A stretch of DNA of 64,000 nt from Reclinomonas americana ATCC 50394 (Eukaryota > Jakobida > Jakobea > Jakobida): the NCBI GenBank assembly GCA_048213135.1, contig PS015009.1:1240001-1304000 (forward strand), given 5' to 3'. Positions 8,229 to 15,700 of this stretch are shown here, piece after piece; the stretch's first letter is position 1, and each line of letters begins with the position of its first letter. The notes beneath the pieces were generated by a model, which searched no databases, was not told the origin of the DNA, and saw only the letters and a list, made by a program, of their open reading frames with translations. A program made the translations under genes and the position numbers.

Positions 8229-9235
8229 TGGGACGCTATGCTTCAAAGGCAGGCACGGCCTGGCGCACGCCGGGGGTACTGGCATCGCTGTTGTGGCAAC
8301 TGCGTGCGCAGCGGTCCTTCCTCCGGCAGCACATTCAACCCATACTGGATGACACCCTGCTTCATAATGATGGCAGCATTGATGATAAAGACATCAAAAA
8401 GATCAACCACTATTATGGTCTCGCGGCGCCCGCCATTGTTGGTGAGGCGTTTTGCATTTTGCAGGGCAGGCCGGTATCGAAAGACGAACGTATGGCCTCC
8501 ACCTGCCAGGGTGCTATGACCGGGCTTTTTGACGACCTGTTTGATCAGCATTCCATATCGGAGGAACATTTGGATGACCTGGTCCACAACCCCGGCACTG
8601 CTACGCCTGCCAATACTCATGAACAATTGTTCCTTCATTTTTACAAAGAAATGCTGCGCCAGGTCCCCGACCCGGCTGAAACAACAGCACAACTGGTTAA
8701 AGTGGGGCGATCACAACAGGAGAGTAAAAAACAGGAAAGCACTGGCATCACAACAAAAGAGATTGAAAACATTACACTTGATAAAGGAGGGCAGTCGCTG
8801 ATCTTTTACCGGATGGCTTTTAACGACAGGGTTTGTGCTTCGGAAATGGAAATGCTGATGCAACTGGGTGGGCTTATACAACTGAGCAATGATATTTTCG
8901 ATGTATACAAAGACCTTCAGCAGGGCATTCACACGCTGGCCACGCAAACCCGGGACATACGCCAGTTGAGGGATTATTATTCGGCCTGGATAAATCGTTT
9001 CCGTGACATGGTAATGCAATCGGGCTATCATCGCTACAGGGCAGTGTTGTTCATTGAAAGATTTTCTATTGCGGTATTCAGCCGTTGCTTTGTCTGCCTC
9101 GACCAGTTTGAAAAATTGCAACGGCAATCCGGCGGCGTTTTTAACCCGCAACTATACGAACGCGGGCAACTGATCTGTGATATGGATACGGCGGGCAATA
9201 AGAGGAAGTCGGTGATGGCACATATTTTTCATTGA
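8228..9235 (+). CDS. Class I isoprenoid-synthase-fold protein
   Basis: A 335-residue, largely helical soluble protein. It has an Asp-rich motif DDLFD (residues 102-106) that matches DDxxD, and a second acidic motif NDIFDVYKD (221-229). The second stands where polyprenyl synthases have DDxxD and terpene cyclases have NSE. Together these motifs and their spacing of about 120 residues suggest a Mg-dependent diphosphate site. Overall similarity to well-known prenyltransferases is weak; FARM/SARM regions are not obvious. It could be a terpene cyclase or a prenyl-condensing enzyme, or a relative that lost activity. It overlaps the NTF2-like gene by one base. A GTATCAAGTAT-like repeat follows the stop. 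Confidence 0.65.
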   Translation: MGRYASKAGTAWRTPGVLASLLWQLRAQRSFLRQHIQPILDDTLLHNDGSIDDKDIKKINHYYGLAAPAIVGEAFCILQGRPVSKDERMASTCQGAMTGLFDDLFDQHSISEEHLDDLVHNPGTATPANTHEQLFLHFYKEMLRQVPDPAETTAQLVKVGRSQQESKKQESTGITTKEIENITLDKGGQSLIFYRMAFNDRVCASEMEMLMQLGGLIQLSNDIFDVYKDLQQGIHTLATQTRDIRQLRDYYSAWINRFRDMVMQSGYHRYRAVLFIERFSIAVFSRCFVCLDQFEKLQRQSGGVFNPQLYERGQLICDMDTAGNKRKSVMAHIFH

Positions 9236-9299
9236 GTATAGAGTAGCAAGTATTGAGTATCAGGAAAAACCCGGCTATAAAACAAGCCCTCTCTTATTC

Positions 9300-9794
9300 T
9301 TATTGTTTGATGCTTGCAGCCTGTATTAGTTCTTTTACCAGGTCGGACTCGTATCCTTTTTGCAACATGTGATCCTGTAATTTCCTTTTTTTAATAAAGA
9401 TGTTCTTTTCTGATTTCAGCGACTTCAGTTTCGTTTCAAAAACCTTGTTCATTGTTGTTTCGTAGGCCTCATCATCTATCGAACGCAATGCTTTTTTAAT
9501 GCAATACTCACTCACCTGCCGCAGTTTCAGTTCGTATTTGATCTTGACCCGGCCCCATTGTTTCATCCTGAACTTACCACCGGCAAACTGTATGGCAAAG
9601 CGCTCTTCATTGAGGTAGTTCTCTTCAATCAGCGTTGACAGCAGCAATTCCACGTCTTTTGTGCTGAGCCCGTAACCATACAATTTATCCTTTACCTCTT
9701 TATGGCTGCGTTCCTGGTAGGCACAATATTGCCGGGCCTTGGGCAGGGCCTGTTCAGGTGTCAATCGCTGCGGTTTCTTTTCCATAGGCTGCAA
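9300..9794 (-). CDS. recX: Regulatory protein RecX
   Basis: A 164-residue protein made of three-helix repeats. It has the RecX hallmarks: an N-terminal QALPKARQYCAYQERSHKEVKDKL segment (read as the first repeat), then LIEENYLNEERFA and a basic stretch (GGKFRMKQWGRVKIKYELK). RecX binds RecA filaments and limits recombination and co-protease activity. The gene is not next to recA here. ATG at 9794 or 9785 can both serve as the start. It is downstream of the FN3-like gene on the same strand, 59 bases away, but is probably not functionally tied to it. Confidence 0.92.
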   Translation of the reverse strand: MQPMEKKPQRLTPEQALPKARQYCAYQERSHKEVKDKLYGYGLSTKDVELLLSTLIEENYLNEERFAIQFAGGKFRMKQWGRVKIKYELKLRQVSEYCIKKALRSIDDEAYETTMNKVFETKLKSLKSEKNIFIKKRKLQDHMLQKGYESDLVKELIQAASIKQ

Positions 9795-9853
9795 ATATAA
9801 AGAGCCGCCCCCAGAGCGACTCCTTATGTATGATGCATAGATGGCCGTGCAGA

Positions 9854-10885
9854 TTATACGTTCGTTTTCAGGGTGTCTTTAAGGCCGGAGGATTTTTTCT
9901 CTTTAGTTTTTTGTTTTTGCTGTGGTGTGGATGGGTCGGTATTAATAAAGAACAGGATGGGTTCGCTCCTGCTTTCGCCATTGCCATCCGATTGGTTAAC
10001 AGGATTACCCAACGCGTCGAGGGACTGGATCGTCCAGATAAAACGCTTGAGCCCTTGTGTACCGTTGTTGCCGTTCGCTTTATACTCTGTGCCACGGTTA
10101 CTTTTTACGGTATTGTTATTCTGCCCGCGGGTTGATGGTGCCGAGGTGCTGTCATCGTCTTTGGGTATGTCAATAAATGAAAGCTGCGGCTGCCAGATGT
10201 ATTGGGTCATGCCTTTCACTTCCTTGTCCAGCAGCGGCTGGTTGGAACGCAGGGCCTGCAGGGGTGTTTGATAATCGAGTATTTCGAACACCTGTATGCG
10301 GTAAGTTACCGGCTCTCTCTGTTGCGGTACAACGGGTGTCCAGCGGAAGGTGATTGCCGTTTGCGCTACTTTTCCATCCAGTACTTCCTCGTTGTAGGGT
10401 TTCATCAAAATCGGCAGTTGCGTATTGGCCAGGTAGAAGTTGCGGCACACCTGTTCGGTAAGCGGTGCAAAATCGGCCGGGCGAACCAGTTGAACACAAA
10501 GCGTATAGTTATCAGCGGGCAGCTTGCCGCTTTTATTCAGCGCGGTGCGGTATTTACCGGTGAAGATCATGTTCTCCAAGGGCAGCACTTCCGCGGCACC
10601 CAGTACCACGTTACCCGTGGTAAAAGTGAATACCTGGGCACGGGCCAGATCGGTAGTGCCTATCACTGTGCCATCAAGGGTTTTGATCTCTGCTTTGATC
10701 TTGGCTTCCGATGCCCCACCCGATCCGCCTCCCGTAACAAGGAGCGTTAATACTTCTTTCCGCGTGGCCCATTCACTTAACGTGGAGGGTGGCGTTGGCG
10801 ACAGTACCAGGGTGAGCTTCAACTGTGCGGAAGCTCCTGTGCACAGGAAAAAGAAAAAAAGGCTGCTGTATAGGAATCGTTTCAT
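9854..10885 (-). CDS. Secreted FN3-like module protein (surface cluster, fourth gene)
   Basis: A 343-residue exported protein. The start at 10885 gives a clean signal peptide (MKRFLYSSLFFFFLCTGASA-Q). An N-terminal beta-rich domain (about 20-150) is followed by a module with TFRWTPVVPQQREPVTYR near residue 182. This same module occurs twice in the protein at 18617-20623. After a Ser/Asn-rich stretch the module resumes (FIWTIQSLD). The C-terminus is Lys-rich and lacks the Cys domain found in the other two secreted proteins. It starts one base after the stop of the barrel gene, so the two are almost certainly co-transcribed. Function is unknown; a periplasmic or surface partner of the barrel is plausible. 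Confidence 0.8.
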   Translation of the reverse strand: MKRFLYSSLFFFFLCTGASAQLKLTLVLSPTPPSTLSEWATRKEVLTLLVTGGGSGGASEAKIKAEIKTLDGTVIGTTDLARAQVFTFTTGNVVLGAAEVLPLENMIFTGKYRTALNKSGKLPADNYTLCVQLVRPADFAPLTEQVCRNFYLANTQLPILMKPYNEEVLDGKVAQTAITFRWTPVVPQQREPVTYRIQVFEILDYQTPLQALRSNQPLLDKEVKGMTQYIWQPQLSFIDIPKDDDSTSAPSTRGQNNNTVKSNRGTEYKANGNNGTQGLKRFIWTIQSLDALGNPVNQSDGNGESRSEPILFFINTDPSTPQQKQKTKEKKSSGLKDTLKTNV

Positions 10886-10886
10886 G

Positions 10887-12644
10887 TTATTTCTTTTTGG
10901 TGTCGAACCTGTACTGGAATCCTGTTCTGCAGGTGCTTTCCAGGTAATTGGCGCCGGCAGGGTTGATCTCATTACCATATTTATACTTGTTGGTACTGAG
11001 GAAGGTGGTCCAGGTCAGTTTTTTTGTGATTTTGTAATCTACGTTACAACTGGCGATGAAATTGTTGTTGCTGCTGTAACTGTTCAGTTTACCCAGGGTG
11101 TACTGTAATTGTCCGCGTAGCTGTACTTTCTTTTTGGCAACGGGCATTCCCAACGCGGTGCTGACGGTGAACAGTGTGGTCTTCAGTGAAGCAGGGGCGG
11201 GAATACTGTTGTAAAAATACAGCACACTGAAATCGGGGCTCAGGTCTCTGGTAAAATAAACGGGCACATAAGTAAGCAAGGCCATATGCGTTTTATTCGA
11301 TGTGGTTAAGCCGGTCACCACGTCCCTTTCATCGTAAATGCTGAAATTATAACTGAGACTGATGAGGTGGCTCATTTTCGTATTCATCCAGGTATAGGAA
11401 GGGTTAATGCCCAGGTCATTGCTCACGTTCTTGATGCCGTAAGGGTTGATGCCGCTGGCCGACTGGAAACCAAAGTTGTTGTAGTTGAGGTTAAGACTCC
11501 AATGGTCGTTGAATTGGGTAAACCAGTTCAGGTTGCCGATGAATTGCTTCGCCTTCAGCGCGGTATTGCTCACGTTATTGATGCGCTGCCCGATGCTGGC
11601 CACCACATTCATTTTATTTTTCCAGGCATTGAAACGGGTATTCAGCATATAGTCAAGCCGGTCGGGTTGGAGATAAGGATAACCGGTGGTTTGGAAACCC
11701 GCGCCCAAATATTTTACCGTAGCGCCAATATCCCATTGCTGCGAGCGCCTGCCCAGCGATGCCTGGCCTGCATAATCGGTAACTGTAGAGGTATGCGCCT
11801 CAATAAAAGGCTTGAGTGAACGAACGATCGGGCTTAACACGGAATTGAGGTCTTTGGTAAAGGTGGATTGTGCGCCTTCCATTTTAATGTACCAGTTCTT
11901 CTCAAAATATACATCGCTTACAAAACTCATGGTAAACCCTTCCTGCGGTTTAATGGTGGCAGGTGGTGGCAGGGCTGAGTTCACCACATCTTTGCCTTTG
12001 GCCACATTGAACGCGAACAGGTACTCTCCTTCTTTTTCCCAGCCCACCTGCGCCATCCAGTTGCGGCGTTTATACGCTCCCATTACTGCCGGGCTGCCGG
12101 AGAAAAAGTTGACGGCCTGCTGCGAGATCCCGGTAAAGGCTTTAATTCTCAGTTTACCAGGCCGGAGATCTACACCCGCGCCAAAGATGCCGATGTCGCC
12201 GGTAGACAGTTCAGAATATTTAAGGTACTGTGTCCCCAGCTGCAGTTCGGCCCATTTGTATTTGGGGTTGAGACCGAAGTTATTCATCGGGTTGGTAATG
12301 TACTGCCCGAAGCTGGGTTTGCTGATACCGGAGTACGGACCCGCGAAATTCGTAGGGATGGCGGCAAAATTGAAATTGAATGGAATGCTGAAATCCTTGC
12401 TGAATTTGAAAGTAGGCGTAAAATTAAATCGTACCTGGTTCCACGGGCGGCGGGGCAGGTAGCCCGTCCACCCTGAGGGGTTACGGTCGAGGCCATATCC
12501 CTCATAGCTGATGCCCATGGTACCGCTGATCTGCAGCTTGTCTTTCACCACGTCCTTAACATTCGTCTTCACCGTATCCTGGGCTGATGCGGACAGGCCG
12601 AACAGGAGCAGCAGCCCGGGCACTATTTTTCTTTTTTGCATCAT
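10887..12644 (-). CDS. Outer-membrane beta-barrel protein (surface cluster, third gene)
   Basis: A 585-residue protein with a signal peptide (KIVPGLLLLFGLSASAQ). It then has many alternating-polarity strands typical of an outer-membrane barrel (for instance QVRFNFTPTFKFSKDF, HWSLNLNYNNFGF, SHLISLSYNFSIYD), ending in FQYRFDTKKK. No plug domain or TonB box is seen, so it is not a TonB receptor. It could be a pore or anchor for the large PKD protein, in the way PorP/SprF-type proteins serve SprB-type adhesins, but direct similarity to PorP/SprF is not obvious. It lies 120 bases after the PKD gene; that gap holds a REP-like element. Confidence 0.8.
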   Translation of the reverse strand: MMQKRKIVPGLLLLFGLSASAQDTVKTNVKDVVKDKLQISGTMGISYEGYGLDRNPSGWTGYLPRRPWNQVRFNFTPTFKFSKDFSIPFNFNFAAIPTNFAGPYSGISKPSFGQYITNPMNNFGLNPKYKWAELQLGTQYLKYSELSTGDIGIFGAGVDLRPGKLRIKAFTGISQQAVNFFSGSPAVMGAYKRRNWMAQVGWEKEGEYLFAFNVAKGKDVVNSALPPPATIKPQEGFTMSFVSDVYFEKNWYIKMEGAQSTFTKDLNSVLSPIVRSLKPFIEAHTSTVTDYAGQASLGRRSQQWDIGATVKYLGAGFQTTGYPYLQPDRLDYMLNTRFNAWKNKMNVVASIGQRINNVSNTALKAKQFIGNLNWFTQFNDHWSLNLNYNNFGFQSASGINPYGIKNVSNDLGINPSYTWMNTKMSHLISLSYNFSIYDERDVVTGLTTSNKTHMALLTYVPVYFTRDLSPDFSVLYFYNSIPAPASLKTTLFTVSTALGMPVAKKKVQLRGQLQYTLGKLNSYSSNNNFIASCNVDYKITKKLTWTTFLSTNKYKYGNEINPAGANYLESTCRTGFQYRFDTKKK

Positions 12645-12678
12645 ACAACAGTTTTGGTTTTATTAGTTTTCCATTTTA

Positions 12679-12745
12679 GAATGCCATGCCGAGGTAACAA
12701 GGCATCTCTTTAAGTGAATAAGATTCCCCCTGGCGTCGGAATGAC
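12679..12745. repeat. REP-like intergenic inverted repeat
   Basis: The segment begins GAATGCCATGCCGAGG and ends CCTGGCGTCGGAATGAC. The two ends are imperfect inverted copies of the GTCATTCCGAC...GGAATCT word common between genes in this phylum. It sits inside the surface cluster between the PKD gene and the barrel gene, where it may affect mRNA stability or relative expression. Confidence 0.6.
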
Positions 12746-12764
12746 ATACTGGTGATTGGGTACA

Positions 12765-15700
12765 TCATTTCTTTTTGATCACAAAGTCAAAACAAGCAAT
12801 CACTTCACACTCCTTGCACTGGTCGTCGCGGAAAATGAATTTCACACATATCCTTCCTTTCAGTTCGCAGCAATCGATCGCCGGTGGCGGCGGCAACAGG
12901 AAGTTCATCGATACCGCTGTATTGTTGGGTATGGTGAAGTTGTTGCCGTTGTTCCATATCACCTCCCGTGGGTTCTGGTATACGCCGGTACCTGTTCCGT
13001 TGAAACTGGGTACCTGTACGCCGCCAAACATGGTGATCTTACCCGGCACCGCGCCTATATTACCTGCAGAAGCTGTGCTGGCCCAGGTAAAAGGAAGGTT
13101 CACACACTTCATACACTCTTTGTTGAAGTTGTCGGTAATGGTATAACTCACCACATTGGCCCTTACTTCAGTAATATTGGCTGTACCCAGGCCATTGATG
13201 ATGAAATTGTTGTTCACCTGCGTAGCGTTGCCGTTATTGGTGTAAGACGGATCTTTAGGCGCCACCTTAATATCGTAAGGACAGCAGGCGGTATCTACCG
13301 GGCAATCCACTTTAAACCGGATAACACAGGTATCGCATATTTTACCATTGCAGAAACCGTATAACGTTAATGTATATACGCCGCTGACAGTTGGTGTAAA
13401 GCTGAACGGAACAAAGCCGCTGCTGGTACCCATTGGCCCGGTGAAATTGTACTGAACATTGCCGGGGCAATTATCCGGGAAACAGATATAAGACGCATTC
13501 ACGGTATAAGGTGTTTTACACTTCAGCGTGTAGTCCTTATCACAGTTAAGTTTGATGCCCACCGGTCCGGGACCAGGCGTTGGTGTGCCGGTGCCGGGGA
13601 TGTTCTTGGTTTGTGTATCGGTTGGGTTTCCGTGCCCGGTTTGTTCCGACAGGGTGATATCGCCCCAGTGGCTTTCCCTGCAATCGCATCCATCCTGTTT
13701 GCAATCCACCACAATGGGAACACGACAGGTATCGCAGAGCATAGTACCGCAATAGGCTTGTATGGTAAGGTAATAGTTGCCATTGGGCAGGCCGGTGGGT
13801 ATGGTAATGCTGTTGCCCGACGGTCCTGCAACGATTACGTTAGACGCGTTGTACAGGGTGTATACCACATTTGGCGGACAGGTTTGATCGGCACAAACAA
13901 AGCTGCCTGTAACCGTGAAGCTGGCCTTGCAATCCTCACCTTTGATCACGATCGGTTTAGTGCTTTTGCAATCGATCTTACCGGTTTTACCTGTCTTGTC
14001 ATTTTTCCAGTAAGGGCTTTCTTTCCAGTAGCTGCCTTTGCAGCAGTCCTTGCATTCCACTTTAAAGTAGATCACACAGCTGTCGCATATTTTACCGTCG
14101 CACCAGCCATACAGGGTGAGTGTGTAGGTACCGTTCTGTGTTGGCGTAAAGGTCAGCGGCGGGTAAGTGCCGGTAATGGGCGCACCTGTTGGAGGCTGCA
14201 GGGAATACGTGATCTTGGGCGGACATTTTTTACCGGCGCAGGTAAAGCTGGCGGTTACGGTATAAGGCTGGTTGCATTTCAACGTATAGGTTTCTTTGCA
14301 ATGCAGGTTTTGCTGTACCGGTAAATTGGCTTTCGCGTTAACGCCATCTCCTTCCTTAATCGTGATCTCGTTCCATTTGCTTCCCTTACAATCGCAGCTG
14401 TCGCAGGATGGCAGGGTTATCGTATAGGTCTTACTGGTGTCTTTACAACCGGTAGCCAGGTCGGTAACAATGATCGAATACGAACCTGCGGGTGCCGGTG
14501 TATAGAATGGATTATTGCCATTGGTGCCAACCGGGTTGCCATTGTATACCCATTGTATGTTGTAAGGCACAGCGAAGGCGCCGATGAGTGGCCTTGGTGC
14601 AAACAGGGTATCCTTACGGCAGTTGCAGGGAATGCTGTCGCAATAGTGCGGGAACAGGTCAACCGGTGGCCGTGCATTGATCACGAAATTGGAAGAACTG
14701 CTGCAACCTGTTGCCGGGTTGGTATAAGTAGCGGTATAAGTACCCGCAGCGGAAACCGTGATGCTGGTGGTAGTAGCGCCGGTATTCCAGGTGATGTTGG
14801 ACGCGTAGTTGGTTACGGTAAGTGTCCTGGGCGTACCTGCACAGTAAGGTCCTGATCCGCCATTGATCGCCGGCGGATTCGGAATAGGGTTCACAAACAC
14901 GGTGAGCTGGCAGGTATCGCGGCAGCCATATTCATTTTGCAGGATGAGGTAGTAGGTTGTGGTGGTACCCAGTCCGTATACAGGATAAGCTGAACTGGTT
15001 GAAGCCGGTGCACCCGCAATTACATTCGCATACCAGGCGTACTGGTGGTTGGGTAATGATGGTGTTGACAAGGTTACATTACCCGGACCGCAAAGCCGGT
15101 TGGATGGCGACGCGTTGATGATGGCTTTAGGTTTGGGCGCTGCTTTCACTTCCACCGAATCGCTGGTGCAGGTGCAGCCATTGGAATTGGTAATGATAAC
15201 ATGGTACCAACCGGGCGTGGTTACGGTAAGCGTATTGGTAACACTGTTGGGTACAGGCGCAATCCAGTTACCACCAACATATTGTTCCCACACATAACTG
15301 TAGCCCATGCCGGTAGGCGCTGTAAGCGTGGCTGGCTGGCCGGGGCAGAGATAAGCGGGTTGTATCTGGCAATTGCTTACACCTTGTTTAACAGTTATGT
15401 TTTTGGTAGCGGTGCAGGTATTGCCCAACTGGTCAACTACAGTAAGCGTTACCGTGTAAGGGCCAGCCGTGTTGTATACATGCACGGTTGAAGCGGTATA
15501 GGCAGAGAAGCCATCACCAAAGTTCCAGGCATAACTTACATAACTGCCGGGTGTTGACGTCATTACTACCTGCTGGCCGGTACACACAGGTGTGTTCATG
15601 TTAATGGCCAGTGGTGTGTAAACCACATTCATGGTGGCTATACTCTGGCAGCTCACCTGTCCGTCGTTATAGTTGATGGTAAGCGTTACAGGATAGCTGC

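Noticed and set aside
12765-12950. Type IX secretion sorting domain at the end of the giant PKD protein
   Set aside because: The end lacks the PNP, GxY and Lys-containing blocks of the known sorting domains; it is a Cys-rich domain shared with the upstream gene.
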